Below, piece by piece: positions 8,156 through 16,711 of a stretch of 64,000 bases of DNA (positions are counted from its first letter, which is position 1; each line of letters opens with the position of its first letter). Under the pieces are notes generated by a model, which saw only the letters and a list, made by a program, of their open reading frames with translations, did not search any database and was not told the origin of the DNA. Source of the DNA: Porticoccus sp002341315 (GTDB lineage: Bacteria > Pseudomonadota > Gammaproteobacteria > Pseudomonadales > Porticoccaceae); NCBI RefSeq assembly GCF_047634355.1, contig NZ_JBLIAL010000013.1; one strand, given 5' to 3'. Both the position numbers and the translations under genes were made by a program.

Positions 8156-8980
8156 ATGCCAGTCGTAAAGAGAAAGCCAACGTCTCCCGGTCGCCGATTT
8201 GTTGTCAGTGTCGTCAACCCGAATCTGCACAAGGGAGAACCCTATGCGCCGCTGCTCGAGAAGAAAACCAGAACGGGTGGGCGCAATAACAATGGTCGTA
8301 TCACAACACGTCATATTGGTGGTGGCCATAAACAGCATTACAGGCTGATCGATTTTAAGCGTAGCAAGGACGGTATTCCTGCAAAAGTCGAGCGCCTGGA
8401 ATACGATCCGAACCGTACACCTTATATCGCTCTGGTTTGTTATACCGATGGTGAGCGCCGCTACATTATTGCTCCGAAGGGTCTGAAGGACGGGGATATG
8501 ATCCAGTCCGGCGTCAGTGCGCCGATCAAGGTGGGGAATACGCTCCCTCTCAGAAACATCCCGGTGGGTAGTGTTATTCATTGCGTCGAGATGAAGCCCG
8601 GTAAGGGTGCACAATTGGCGCGGAGTGCAGGGACTTCTGTGCAACTGGTTGCCCGTGAAGGGCAATACGCCACCTTGCGGTTGCGCAGCGGTGAAATGCG
8701 TAAAGTGCCGGTGGATTGTCGTGCGACCATCGGTGAAGTTTCCAACAGTGAGCACAGCTTGCGCTCACTGGGTAAGGCTGGCGCATCTCGCTGGCGTGGT
8801 GTTCGCCCCACTGTTCGTGGTGTGGTTATGAACCCGGTTGATCACCCCCATGGTGGCGGTGAAGGTCGTACATCCGGCGGGCGTCATCCGGTGACCCCCT
8901 GGGGTATACCGACTAAAGGTTACAAGACCAGAAAAAACAAGCGCACAACAAATATGATCGTGCGCCGTCGCGGCAAGTAA
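8156..8980 (+). CDS. rplB: 50S ribosomal protein L2
   Basis: L2 is required for subunit association and peptidyl transferase activity. The 274-residue protein has GRNNNGRITTRHIGGGHKQ, then EYDPNRTPYIALV, and near residue 225 the essential MNPVDHPHGGGEGR loop with the conserved histidine (HPHGGG). It ends GYKTRKNKRTTNMIVRRRGK. The start follows a GTTGAG Shine-Dalgarno region 12 bases after rplW. Confidence 0.98.
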   Translation: MPVVKRKPTSPGRRFVVSVVNPNLHKGEPYAPLLEKKTRTGGRNNNGRITTRHIGGGHKQHYRLIDFKRSKDGIPAKVERLEYDPNRTPYIALVCYTDGERRYIIAPKGLKDGDMIQSGVSAPIKVGNTLPLRNIPVGSVIHCVEMKPGKGAQLARSAGTSVQLVAREGQYATLRLRSGEMRKVPVDCRATIGEVSNSEHSLRSLGKAGASRWRGVRPTVRGVVMNPVDHPHGGGEGRTSGGRHPVTPWGIPTKGYKTRKNKRTTNMIVRRRGK

Positions 8981-9003
8981 TTGATAGAGAAGAGGAAAAT
9001 ATA

Positions 9004-9279
9004 GTGCCACGCTCTCTCAAGAAAGGACCTTTTATCGACCTTCACCTTGTGAAAAAGGTCGATGAAGCGCAAGAAAAAAATGACAGACGTCCGATCAAAA
9101 CCTGGTCGCGCCGTTCAATGGTCAGCCCGGATATGGTCGGCTTGACTATTGCCATACACAATGGTCGTCAACACGTACCAGTGTTGGTTAATGAGGAAAT
9201 GGTGGGGCACAAATTAGGTGAGTTTGCCCCTACTCGGACTTATCGCGGCCACGTAGCGGACAAAAAGGCCAAGCGTTAA
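9004..9279 (+). CDS. rpsS: 30S ribosomal protein S19
   Basis: S19 is in the head of the small subunit and forms bridges to L5 and the A-site tRNA region. The 91-residue protein begins MPRSLKKGPFIDLHLVKKV and uses a GTG start, preceded by an AGAGGAAA Shine-Dalgarno. The block RRSMVSPDMVGLTIAIHNGRQ (about 36-56) and the end FAPTRTYRGHVADKKAKR are typical. Confidence 0.97.
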   Translation: MPRSLKKGPFIDLHLVKKVDEAQEKNDRRPIKTWSRRSMVSPDMVGLTIAIHNGRQHVPVLVNEEMVGHKLGEFAPTRTYRGHVADKKAKR

Positions 9280-9304
9280 GCTGGTGTTTAAGAGGTAGAT
9301 GACT

Positions 9305-9646
9305 GTGGAAGTAGCAGCAAAATTACGCGGAGCCAGATTGTCGGCGCAAAAGGCGCGTCTGGTGGCTGATCAGGTGCGTGGAAAGCCTGTAGAGGAAGCG
9401 CTGGATATATTGGCTTTTAGCGCCAAAAAAGGTGCGGCGATTATCAAAAAAGTGCTCGAGTCTGCTATTGCAAATGCTGAGCATAATGAAGGCGCGGATG
9501 TTGATGAGCTTCGTGTATCGACAATCTTTGTCGACGAGGGCACCACCATGAAACGCATCAAACCGCGTGCCAAGGGTCGTGCTGACCGCATATTCAAACG
9601 CTCTTGTCACATTACCGTGAAAGTTGCCGATGAGGAGACCGTTTAA
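9305..9646 (+). CDS. rplV: 50S ribosomal protein L22
   Basis: L22 lines the exit tunnel and contacts all 23S domains. Two in-frame starts are possible: ATG at 9299 and GTG at 9305. The GTG was chosen because the AGAGG Shine-Dalgarno at 9291-9295 is 9 bases from it but only 3 from the ATG, and because family members begin MEVAAKLRGARLSAQK. This gives 113 residues. The beta-hairpin segment TMKRIKPRAKGRADRIFKRS (about 83-102) is intact. The stop overlaps the rpsC start by one base. Confidence 0.95.
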   Translation: MEVAAKLRGARLSAQKARLVADQVRGKPVEEALDILAFSAKKGAAIIKKVLESAIANAEHNEGADVDELRVSTIFVDEGTTMKRIKPRAKGRADRIFKRSCHITVKVADEETV

Positions 9647-10326
9647 TGGGTCAGAAAGTACATCCAACAGGCATTCGTCTGGGTATTGTTAAAAAACATA
9701 CCTCTATCTGGTACGCCGGACAGAAAGATTATGCAGACAAACTGAATGCTGACTTGAGTGTTCGCGAGTTTATCAATAAAAAACTTGCCCATGCCTCTGT
9801 CAGCCGAATTGAAATCGAGCGCCCCGCACAAACGGCGAGAATTACTATCCACACTGCCCGTCCAGGTATTGTGATCGGTAAGAAGGGCGAAGATGTTGAG
9901 GCACTGCGCAACGAGGTTTCTGCCCAAATGGGTGTTCCTGTGCACATCAACATCGAGGAAGTTCGCAAGCCCGACCTTGATGCCACCCTGGTGGCCCAGA
10001 ATGTCGCTCAGCAGCTGGAGCGTCGCGTTATGTTTCGTCGCGCCATGAAGCGGGCGGTACAGAATGCTATCCGGCAGGGTGCAAAAGGCATCAAGATCCA
10101 GGTAGGCGGACGTCTCGGTGGTGCTGAAATAGCGCGCTCAGAATGGTATCGCGAAGGTCGTGTTCCCCTGCACACCCTGCGGGCCGATATAGATTATGGC
10201 ACTGCAGAAGGGTCAACAACTTACGGCATTATTGGCGTAAAAGTGTGGATCTTTAAGGGCGAAGTGATTGGTGGTGAAGAGGCGGCGCAAGCGCCCGCCA
10301 AGAAAGCACCGACTAAAAAGAAGTAA
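9646..10326 (+). CDS. rpsC: 30S ribosomal protein S3
   Basis: S3 is part of the mRNA entry channel. The 226-residue protein begins MGQKVHPTGIRLGIVKKH, carries the KH-domain GxxG motif in RPGIVIGKKGEDVEAL (about residue 65-80), and has the mRNA helicase-associated basic segment RRAMKRAVQNAI. The C-terminal tail is rich in alanine and lysine. TAATG overlap with rplV indicates coupling. Confidence 0.97.
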   Translation: MGQKVHPTGIRLGIVKKHTSIWYAGQKDYADKLNADLSVREFINKKLAHASVSRIEIERPAQTARITIHTARPGIVIGKKGEDVEALRNEVSAQMGVPVHINIEEVRKPDLDATLVAQNVAQQLERRVMFRRAMKRAVQNAIRQGAKGIKIQVGGRLGGAEIARSEWYREGRVPLHTLRADIDYGTAEGSTTYGIIGVKVWIFKGEVIGGEEAAQAPAKKAPTKKK

Positions 10327-10351
10327 GTTTGCGAGTTAAGGGTCAAGCGAG

Positions 10352-10765
10352 ATGCTGCAACCGAAACGTACAAAATTCCGTAAGCAACACAAAGGCCGCA
10401 ACCGTGGTCTGGCATTGCGCGGTAGCAAGGTAAGCTTTGGCGAATTTGGTCTGAAGGCCATAGGTCGTGGTCGTCTGACTGCGCGTCAGATTGAATCTGC
10501 CCGTCGTGCCATGACCCGTCACATCAAGCGTGGTGGCAAGATCTGGATTCGGGTTTTTCCCGATAAGCCGATTACCAACAAACCACTTGAAGTGCGGATG
10601 GGTAAAGGTAAAGGGAGCGTAGAATACTGGGTCGCTCAAATTCAGCCCGGCAGAGTGCTTTATGAAATGGAAGGTGTTTCTGAAGTAATTGCACGCGAGG
10701 CCTTTGCTCTCGCGGCAGCCAAGTTGCCGGTTCAAACTACCTTTGTTAGACGGTCGGTAATGTAA
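10352..10765 (+). CDS. rplP: 50S ribosomal protein L16
   Basis: L16 organises the A-site finger region of the large subunit. The 137-residue protein begins MLQPKRTKFRKQHKGRNRGLA and has RRAMTRHIKRGGKIWIRVFP and VRMGKGKGSVEYWVAQ, including the arginine that is a target of the hydroxylase YcfD in other bacteria. The stop codon overlaps the rpmC start by one base. Confidence 0.97.
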   Translation: MLQPKRTKFRKQHKGRNRGLALRGSKVSFGEFGLKAIGRGRLTARQIESARRAMTRHIKRGGKIWIRVFPDKPITNKPLEVRMGKGKGSVEYWVAQIQPGRVLYEMEGVSEVIAREAFALAAAKLPVQTTFVRRSVM

Positions 10766-10956
10766 TGAAAGCCATCGGATTGCGTGAAAAAACAGTTGAA
10801 GAACTGAATCAGGAATTGAGCAAGCAGCTAGAGCAGCAATTCAAGTTGCGCATGCAGGCTGCCACTGGTCAGTTGGGACAGAGCCACAAGGTCAAAGAAG
10901 CGCGTGTCAATGTTGCGCGTATCAAGACTGTGCTGAATGAAAAAGCGGGTAACTAA
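10765..10956 (+). CDS. rpmC: 50S ribosomal protein L29
   Basis: L29 is a two-helix protein at the tunnel exit next to L23. The 63-residue product has the family pattern ELNQELSKQLEQQFKLRMQ followed by VNVARIKTVLNEK. It overlaps rplP by one base (TAATG) and is followed one base after its stop by rpsQ. Confidence 0.95.
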   Translation: MKAIGLREKTVEELNQELSKQLEQQFKLRMQAATGQLGQSHKVKEARVNVARIKTVLNEKAGN

Positions 10957-10957
10957 G

Positions 10958-11224
10958 ATGAGTGAAGCAGAAAAAAATGCTCGCACGCTCACTGGTCGAG
11001 TTGTTAGTGACAAGATGAATAAATCAGTCACTGTGCTGATCGAGCGCCGGGTCAAGCACCCGGTTTATGGAAAAATCGTGAGCAAATCCACTAAGGTTAA
11101 AGCTCACGATGAAAGTAACGATTGTCGTCAGGGTGATCTGGTGACCATTGCGGAAACTCGTCCACTGTCCAAAACAAAATCCTGGACGCTGGTCAAGATT
11201 GATGAGCGTGCGACCGAAGTTTAA
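10958..11224 (+). CDS. rpsQ: 30S ribosomal protein S17
   Basis: S17 is a primary 16S rRNA binder of the OB fold. The ATG at 10958 gives 88 residues beginning MSEAEKNARTLTGRVVSDKMN, in line with the family; an in-frame start 21 bases upstream would run into rpmC and add a non-conserved extension. Conserved: VLIERRVKHPVYGKIV and ETRPLSKTKSWTL. It is the last gene of the S10 operon. Confidence 0.96.
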   Translation: MSEAEKNARTLTGRVVSDKMNKSVTVLIERRVKHPVYGKIVSKSTKVKAHDESNDCRQGDLVTIAETRPLSKTKSWTLVKIDERATEV

Positions 11225-11259
11225 TCGGTGCGCAGCAGTAACGGGTTCGGAGAGAGACA

Positions 11260-11628
11260 ATGATTCAGACAGAAAGCTATCTGGATGTGGCTGATAACAG
11301 TGGTGCTCGTCGGGTGATGTGTATCAAGGTTTTGGGTGGTTCACACCGCCGCTACGCCAGCGTGGGTGACATTATCAAGGTAACTGTCAAAGAAGCCATA
11401 CCCCGTGGCAAAGTAAAAAAAGGTCAGGTTATGAATGCAGTTGTGGTGCGTACCCGTAAGGGTGTTCGTCGCCAGGATGGCAGCCTGATCAAGTTTGATG
11501 ACAATGCAGCTGTTCTGTTGAATCAGCAGCTCGCGCCGATTGGTACCCGTATTTTTGGGCCGGTTACACGTGAGCTGCGCGGCGAACGTTTCATGAAAAT
11601 TATCTCACTGGCGCCTGAAGTTCTGTAA
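11260..11628 (+). CDS. rplN: 50S ribosomal protein L14
   Basis: L14 forms intersubunit bridges and is the RsfS silencing-factor contact. The 122-residue protein begins MIQTESYLDVADNSGARRVMCIKVLGGS and ends GERFMKIISLAPEVL, exactly family-like. It opens the spc gene order, 35 bases after rpsQ; no separate strong promoter was recognised in that gap, so transcription from the S10 promoter probably continues. Confidence 0.97.
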   Translation: MIQTESYLDVADNSGARRVMCIKVLGGSHRRYASVGDIIKVTVKEAIPRGKVKKGQVMNAVVVRTRKGVRRQDGSLIKFDDNAAVLLNQQLAPIGTRIFGPVTRELRGERFMKIISLAPEVL

Positions 11629-11650
11629 GGCCGGGGGCGAGGAAAGGGTT

Positions 11651-11968
11651 ATGCGCAAGATTAAACGTGATGATGAAATCATCGTGACAGCCGGTAAAGA
11701 TAAAGGCAAACGTGGCAAGGTGCTCAAGGTGCAGGCCGATGGCCGTCTGTTGATCTCCGGTGTGAATATCATCAAAAAACATCAGAAACCAAATCCTCAG
11801 ATGAGTGTTCCTGGTGGAATCATTGAGAAAGAGGCACCGATTCAGTCTTCCAATGTTGCAATTTATAATCGTGCAACCAGTAAGGCGGACCGTGTTGGCT
11901 TCAAAGTGCTCGAAGATGGTAAGAAAGTTCGTATTTTTAAATCCAACGGCGAAGCCGTTGACGCCTAA
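11651..11968 (+). CDS. rplX: 50S ribosomal protein L24
   Basis: L24 is an assembly initiator protein with a KOW motif, here DEIIVTAGKDKGKRGKVLKV at about residues 8-27. The 105-residue protein has the conserved VNIIKKHQKPN and GGIIEKEAPIQSSNVA segments. Only 17 bases separate it from rplE; in E. coli this junction holds the S8 repressor site. Confidence 0.97.
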   Translation: MRKIKRDDEIIVTAGKDKGKRGKVLKVQADGRLLISGVNIIKKHQKPNPQMSVPGGIIEKEAPIQSSNVAIYNRATSKADRVGFKVLEDGKKVRIFKSNGEAVDA

Positions 11969-11985
11969 TTTGACAGGAAACTGAC

Positions 11986-12525
11986 ATGGCAAGGCTGAGA
12001 GAAGTCTACAAGAGTGAAATTGCTGCCAAGCTTAAAGAAGAGCTGGGGTTGGCAAATGTAATGCAGGTGCCGAAGATCACTAAAATCACACTAAACATGG
12101 GTGTGGGTGAAGCGCTGGGCGATAAAAAAGCCCTTGAAAATGCAGTGGCGGATATGACGTTGATCGCTGGGCAAAAGCCGATCGTCACCAAAGCACGCAA
12201 GTCAATCGCCGGGTTCAAGGTCCGTGAGGGTTGGCCCATCGGTTGCAAAGTGACTTTGCGAAGTGATCGTATGTACGAGTTTCTCGAACGTCTGATCTCT
12301 CTGGCCATTCCAAGAATCAGAGATTTTCGAGGCGTCAGCCCGAAATCTTTTGACGGTCATGGGAATTTCTCCATGGGTGTCACCGAGCAAATCATTTTTC
12401 CCGAAATTGAGTACGATAAAGTGGATACGTTGCGTGGACTGGATATCACCATTACCACCACTGCCCGCAATGACGATGAAGGCCGGGCTCTGCTCCGTGC
12501 ATTCAGTTTTCCGCTGAAAGGTTGA
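11986..12525 (+). CDS. rplE: 50S ribosomal protein L5
   Basis: L5 binds 5S rRNA and contacts S13 and the P-site tRNA. The 179-residue protein has KITLNMGVGEA, IAGQKPIVTKARKSIAGFKVREG, and the end TTTARNDDEGRALLRAFSFPLKG. It is preceded by a GACAGGAAA Shine-Dalgarno region and followed 10 bases on by rpsN. Confidence 0.97.
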   Translation: MARLREVYKSEIAAKLKEELGLANVMQVPKITKITLNMGVGEALGDKKALENAVADMTLIAGQKPIVTKARKSIAGFKVREGWPIGCKVTLRSDRMYEFLERLISLAIPRIRDFRGVSPKSFDGHGNFSMGVTEQIIFPEIEYDKVDTLRGLDITITTTARNDDEGRALLRAFSFPLKG

Positions 12526-12535
12526 GGTAAGTTAT

Positions 12536-12841
12536 ATGGCAAAGACATCCATGATCGAGCGCGAGAAAAAACGTGCACGTATTGTTGCGAAATACGCTGA
12601 AAAGCGTGCCGAGTTGAAAGCAATCATTTCCAATGCCTCGCTTTCTGATGAAGAGCGTTGGGATGCTCAGGTGAAGTTTCAGCAATTGCCACGTAATGCC
12701 AGCCCTTGCCGTCAGCAACGTCGTTGTCGTCAAACCGGTCGTCCCCATGGTGTCTATCGTAAATTTGGTCTGTGCCGCAATAAGCTTCGTGAAGCTGCCA
12801 TGCGCGGAGATGTTCCAGGCCTGGTTAAGGCCAGTTGGTAA
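12536..12841 (+). CDS. rpsN: 30S ribosomal protein S14
   Basis: S14 is a late assembly protein in the head of the small subunit. The 101-residue long form begins MAKTSMIEREKKRARIVAKY. In the C-terminal part it keeps GRPHGVYRKFGLCR, a segment shared with zinc-binding S14, but only some of the four zinc cysteines remain, in CRQQRRC and GLCR. It is therefore best read as the zinc-independent form carrying remnants of the ribbon, which is common in this class. Confidence 0.96.
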   Translation: MAKTSMIEREKKRARIVAKYAEKRAELKAIISNASLSDEERWDAQVKFQQLPRNASPCRQQRRCRQTGRPHGVYRKFGLCRNKLREAAMRGDVPGLVKASW

Positions 12842-12870
12842 GCAGCGTCGCGAATTAAGGAATTAATCAG

Positions 12871-13263
12871 ATGAGTATGCAAGATACCCTGGCAGATATG
12901 TTGACCCGCATCCGCAACGCGCAGATGTCGGCAAAAAAATCTGTCACTATGCCGTCCGCTAAATTGAAAGTGGCTGTTGCCCAGGTTTTGAAAGACGAAG
13001 GTTACATTACTGATTTCAGTGTTGCGGAGGGTGCCAAGCCGGAATTGACCCTAGTGCTGAAATACTTTGAAGGTAAACCGGTGATCGAATCGATTACCCG
13101 TTACAGTAGGCCGGGGCTTCGCCAGTATTCAGGTTCAGACAAGCTGCCAAGTATTCGAGCTGGCTTGGGTGTTGCTATCGTCTCCACAAGTAAAGGTGTG
13201 ATGACTGATCGTGCTGCCCGTGCTGCCGGTATTGGCGGTGAGGTTCTCTGCACAGTTTTCTAA
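12871..13263 (+). CDS. rpsH: 30S ribosomal protein S8
   Basis: S8 binds the central 16S domain and in E. coli represses the spc operon. The 130-residue protein begins MSMQDTLADMLTRIRNAQMS and has the C-terminal RNA-binding segment STSKGVMTDRAARAAGIGGEVLC. It has a clear AAGGA Shine-Dalgarno at 12857-12861. Confidence 0.97.
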   Translation: MSMQDTLADMLTRIRNAQMSAKKSVTMPSAKLKVAVAQVLKDEGYITDFSVAEGAKPELTLVLKYFEGKPVIESITRYSRPGLRQYSGSDKLPSIRAGLGVAIVSTSKGVMTDRAARAAGIGGEVLCTVF

Positions 13264-13276
13264 TGGGATAGTCGAG

Positions 13277-13810
13277 ATGTCTAGAGTTGCAAAAAACCCG
13301 GTTACCATACCGGCTGGTGTGGAAGTAAAACTCGGCACTAATGAGATTTCGGTCAAGAGTGGTTCAAAAGCCCTTTCGTTGGCTGTTAATCAACAGGTAG
13401 AAATCAAACAGGACGATAACCTGTTGACCTTTGCTGCGCGTGATGGAAGTAAGCAGGCGAATGCCATGGCCGGAACGACCCGCTCATTGGTCAACAATAT
13501 GGTTCTGGGTGTCGGTGAGGGTTTCGTCAAGAAACTACAGCTAATTGGCGTGGGCTATCGTGCCCAGGCGCAGGGTGGCAAAATCAATTTAACGCTGGGC
13601 TTTTCCCACCCCGTTGAATATCAACTGCCTGACGGTGTTTCGGTAGAGACACCGAGTCAGACAGAAATTTTACTGAAGTCGGCAGATAAGCAGCTGCTTG
13701 GACAGGTAGCATCAGAAATACGTGCTTTCCGTCCGCCTGAGCCCTACAAAGGCAAAGGAGTTCGCTATGCGGACGAGCAGGTACGTCGTAAAGAAGCGAA
13801 GAAGAAGTAG
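13277..13810 (+). CDS. rplF: 50S ribosomal protein L6
   Basis: L6 lies near the sarcin-ricin loop and factor-binding site. The start at 13277 gives 177 residues beginning MSRVAKNPVTIPAGVEVKLG; an in-frame extension to 13211 lies inside rpsH and is rejected. Both halves of the duplicated fold are visible, with LQLIGVGYRAQ and the end PPEPYKGKGVRYADEQVRRKEAKKK (C-terminal about 25 residues). Confidence 0.97.
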   Translation: MSRVAKNPVTIPAGVEVKLGTNEISVKSGSKALSLAVNQQVEIKQDDNLLTFAARDGSKQANAMAGTTRSLVNNMVLGVGEGFVKKLQLIGVGYRAQAQGGKINLTLGFSHPVEYQLPDGVSVETPSQTEILLKSADKQLLGQVASEIRAFRPPEPYKGKGVRYADEQVRRKEAKKK

Positions 13811-13819
13811 GTCAAGATC

Positions 13820-14170
13820 ATGAGCGACAAGAAACAATCACGTTTGCGTCGTGCACGTCGTGCCCGCTGCAAGATACAAGAACTGGGCGCGAATCGTCTC
13901 TGTGTCAACAGAACGCCGCGTCACATTTATGCGCAAGTTATATCGCCTTGTGGCGGCCTGATTCTGGCCAGTGCTTCTACGCTGGACAAATCACTGCGTG
14001 CCGGTAAAACCGGCAATACGGATGCGGCCAAGGGTGTTGGCGCTCTGATTGCAGAACGTGCCAAGCAGGCGGGTGTCACTCAGGTTGCATTCGACCGGAG
14101 TGGTTTTAAGTATCACGGACGCGTTAAAGCGTTAGCCGATGCCGCTCGTGAAGCCGGTCTGGAATTCTAA
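13820..14170 (+). CDS. rplR: 50S ribosomal protein L18
   Basis: L18 attaches 5S rRNA to the large subunit together with L5. The 116-residue protein has RLCVNRTPRHIYAQVISP, AAKGVGALIAERAKQAGV and FDRSGFKYHGRVKALADAAREAGLEF, all typical. It starts 10 bases after rplF and ends 12 bases before rpsE. Confidence 0.97.
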   Translation: MSDKKQSRLRRARRARCKIQELGANRLCVNRTPRHIYAQVISPCGGLILASASTLDKSLRAGKTGNTDAAKGVGALIAERAKQAGVTQVAFDRSGFKYHGRVKALADAAREAGLEF

Positions 14171-14182
14171 AGGTTTATTGTT

Positions 14183-14695
14183 ATGTCTAGAGATCAGAGA
14201 GATACATCAGCCGGTGAAGAAGGGCTGCAGGAAAAACTGGTTGAGGTTAATCGAGTTGCCAAAACTGTAAAAGGTGGTCGGATATTTGGTTTTACCGCAC
14301 TGACTGTGGTTGGTGATGGTAACGGCAAAGTTGGATTTGGTCGTGGTAAGGCGCGCGAAGTGCCCCAGGCTATCCAGAAAGCCATGGAGGCTGCTCGTCG
14401 CAATATGATTCAGGTGGACTTGAAAGGTACTACTATTCAGTACCCCACCAAAGCCAACCATGGTGCATCCAAAGTCTATATGCAGCCGGCCTCTGATGGT
14501 ACTGGTGTTATTGCTGGTGGTGCTATGCGCGCGGTGTTGGAAATTGCCGGTGTGCAAAACGTATTGGCAAAATGCTACGGCTCTACCAACCCGGTCAATG
14601 TTGTTCGCGCAACATTTAAAGCATTGCAAGAAATGAGTTCACCAGAAACAGTGGCAGCAAAGCGCGGTAAGAGCGTAGAAGAGATACTGAATTAA
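14183..14695 (+). CDS. rpsE: 30S ribosomal protein S5
   Basis: S5 acts in decoding accuracy and mRNA unwinding. The 170-residue protein has VNRVAKTVKGGRIFGFTAL with the VKGG loop in which spectinomycin-resistance changes occur in other species (wild type here), and VGDGNGKVGFGRGKAREVP. The C terminus is TVAAKRGKSVEEILN. It is followed by a 42-base gap before rpmD. Confidence 0.97.
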   Translation: MSRDQRDTSAGEEGLQEKLVEVNRVAKTVKGGRIFGFTALTVVGDGNGKVGFGRGKAREVPQAIQKAMEAARRNMIQVDLKGTTIQYPTKANHGASKVYMQPASDGTGVIAGGAMRAVLEIAGVQNVLAKCYGSTNPVNVVRATFKALQEMSSPETVAAKRGKSVEEILN

Positions 14696-14737
14696 GTACG
14701 GCGGTTGCCGCGTTAAGTACAAAACGGAAGCTTTACC

Positions 14738-14926
14738 ATGACAAAAGCTAAGAAAATCAAGGTTACTCAGGTGCGCAGCGTACATGGCCGACTTGCAGCT
14801 CATAAGGCGTGTGTCGCAGGTCTGGGTTTGCGCCGCATCAACCACACTGTAGAGGTAGAAGATACCCCTTCAGTTCGTGGCATGATTAATAAAGTTCACT
14901 ATATGGTTAAGGTTGAGGGAGTATAG
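14738..14926 (+). CDS. rpmD: 50S ribosomal protein L30
   Basis: L30 is a small peripheral large-subunit protein. The 62-residue product has the expected KKIKVTQVRSVHGR N-terminal strand and GLGLRRINHTVEVEDTPSVRGMINKV. It lies in the usual place between rpsE and rplO, with 2 bases to rplO. Confidence 0.95.
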   Translation: MTKAKKIKVTQVRSVHGRLAAHKACVAGLGLRRINHTVEVEDTPSVRGMINKVHYMVKVEGV

Positions 14927-14928
14927 AC

Positions 14929-15363
14929 ATGCGTCTGAATACGCTAAGTCCCGCACCAGGCAGAATCAAGGAAGGCAAACGTGTTGGCCGGGGTATTGGC
15001 AGCGGCTTGGGCAAAACTGCTGGTCGTGGCCACAAGGGCCAGAAAGCACGTTCCGGTGGAAGCGTCCGCCCGGGTTTTGAAGGCGGGCAGATGCCCTTGC
15101 AGAAACGTTTGCCGAAGTATGGCTTCACTTCCCGTATTTCCCGCGTTACGGCTGAAATCCGTTTGAGTGAATTGAACAGCGTCTCCGGTGATCTGGTCGA
15201 CATCGCAACATTGCGTGCTGCAGGTTTGATTAATGCATCAATTACTCGCGCCAAGGTTTTCATGTCCGGTGAAGTGGGTCGGCCCGTTACGGTTAAAGGC
15301 TTGCGTGTAACCAAAGGTGCTCGTGCTGCTATTGAAGCGGCTGGCGGCAAAGTTGAAGAGTAG
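14929..15363 (+). CDS. rplO: 50S ribosomal protein L15
   Basis: L15 is a late assembly protein of the large subunit. The 144-residue protein has the glycine-rich basic N-terminal part GKRVGRGIGSGLGKTAGRGHKGQ (about 17-39) and GFEGGQMPLQKRLPKYGF, the block that carries the arginine hydroxylated by MINA-type enzymes in L15-related proteins. It ends TKGARAAIEAAGGKVEE and is followed 6 bases later by secY. Confidence 0.97.
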   Translation: MRLNTLSPAPGRIKEGKRVGRGIGSGLGKTAGRGHKGQKARSGGSVRPGFEGGQMPLQKRLPKYGFTSRISRVTAEIRLSELNSVSGDLVDIATLRAAGLINASITRAKVFMSGEVGRPVTVKGLRVTKGARAAIEAAGGKVEE

Positions 15364-15369
15364 AGCCTG

Positions 15370-16692
15370 ATGGCAAAACCCGGAAACATGCCGCAGGGCA
15401 ATACTAAAGGTTTGGGCGAGCTTTGGGCTCGCCTTCGCTTTTTGTTTGTAGCGCTGGTAATTTATCGTATCGGGACTCATATCCCGGTGCCGGGCATAGA
15501 CCCGGACCGACTGGCTGACCTGTTCAGTCAGAATCAGGGAACAATCATCGGCATGTTCAACATGTTTTCCGGTGGTGCCCTGGAGAGAATGAGTATCCTG
15601 GCACTTGGCATCATGCCCTATATTTCGGCATCGATTATCATGCAGTTGCTGACAGCGGTAACGCCGTCGCTGGAGCAGTTAAAAAAAGAGGGTGATGCTG
15701 GACGACGCAAAATTAACCAGTACACGCGTTACGGCACCGTGCTGCTTGCGACTGTTCAGGCTATTGGTATGTCAGTAGGTCTGGCGGGCCAAGGGTTGGC
15801 TTTTTCCGCGGACTTCAGCTTTTATTTTATTGCTGTAGTATCGCTGGTGACTGGGGCCGTGTTCATGATGTGGCTGGGTGAGCAGATCACGGAGCGCGGC
15901 GTTGGTAACGGTATATCAATGCTGATTTTTGCTGGTATTGCAGCAGGCATACCGTCTGCAATTGGCCAGGCGTTCGAATCATCGCGGCAGGGTGAATTGC
16001 ATATACTCGCTTTGCTGGTCGTGGGTGTTTTGGCTATCGCCGTGGTTTATTTTGTGGTGTTTGTCGAGCGTGGACAGCGCCGCATCACTGTGAACTATGC
16101 GCAAAGACAACCGGGCAGAGGGCCGGCACAAACCAGCCATCTACCTCTGAAAGTGAACATGGCAGGTGTCATACCGGCAATTTTCGCCAGTAGCATTCTG
16201 TTGTTCCCGGCATCTATTGCGCAATGGTTTGGCCAGGGGGCAGATAGTCCGGATTGGCTGCAGGACGTGGCGCTATTTCTCGGACCAGGCCAACCATTGC
16301 ATGTACTGCTGTTTGCCGGGTTGATTATTTTCTTCTGTTTTTTCTATTCGGCATTGATGTTTAACCCGAAAGAGATGGCGGATAACCTCAAGCGGGGTGG
16401 CGCGTTCTTACCCGGTATTCGTCCCGGCGAACAAACTGCACGTTATATCGACGGTGTCATGACAAAGTTGACCCTGGTTGGTGGTTTGTATATGGCGGCC
16501 GTGTGTTTGCTGCCGCAATTTTTGAATATTTATTTTAATGTGCCCTTCTATCTGGGTGGTACCTCATTGCTGATTGTTGTCGTTGTCACCATGGATTTCA
16601 TGGCTCAGGTCCAATCTCATTTGATGTCACGTCAGTATGAATCGCTAATGAAGAAATCGAATCTGAAAGGTTTTGGCAGCGGAATTCGCTAG
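15370..16692 (+). CDS. secY: Sec translocon channel subunit SecY
   Basis: SecY forms the protein-conducting channel in the inner membrane with SecE and SecG. The 440-residue protein is rich in membrane segments (ten expected for the family). Marked motifs are RIGTHIPVPGID near the first segment, FNMFSGGALERMSILALGIMPYISASIIMQLL (plug and second segment, about 60-95), and QYESLMKKSNLKGFGSGIR at the end. Its place between rplO and rpmJ is standard. Confidence 0.98.
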   Translation: MAKPGNMPQGNTKGLGELWARLRFLFVALVIYRIGTHIPVPGIDPDRLADLFSQNQGTIIGMFNMFSGGALERMSILALGIMPYISASIIMQLLTAVTPSLEQLKKEGDAGRRKINQYTRYGTVLLATVQAIGMSVGLAGQGLAFSADFSFYFIAVVSLVTGAVFMMWLGEQITERGVGNGISMLIFAGIAAGIPSAIGQAFESSRQGELHILALLVVGVLAIAVVYFVVFVERGQRRITVNYAQRQPGRGPAQTSHLPLKVNMAGVIPAIFASSILLFPASIAQWFGQGADSPDWLQDVALFLGPGQPLHVLLFAGLIIFFCFFYSALMFNPKEMADNLKRGGAFLPGIRPGEQTARYIDGVMTKLTLVGGLYMAAVCLLPQFLNIYFNVPFYLGGTSLLIVVVVTMDFMAQVQSHLMSRQYESLMKKSNLKGFGSGIR

Positions 16693-16711
16693 TTGAAGTT
16701 GAGGTGTTCCT

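Noticed and set aside
7670..8755. 361-codon open frame on the minus strand opposite rplD, rplW and rplB
   Set aside because: It is long but antisense to three ribosomal protein genes with unmistakable products; no recognisable domain.
12536..12841. S14 as a zinc-binding paralogue
   Set aside because: Only part of the cysteine set is present and the long form matches ordinary gammaproteobacterial S14.
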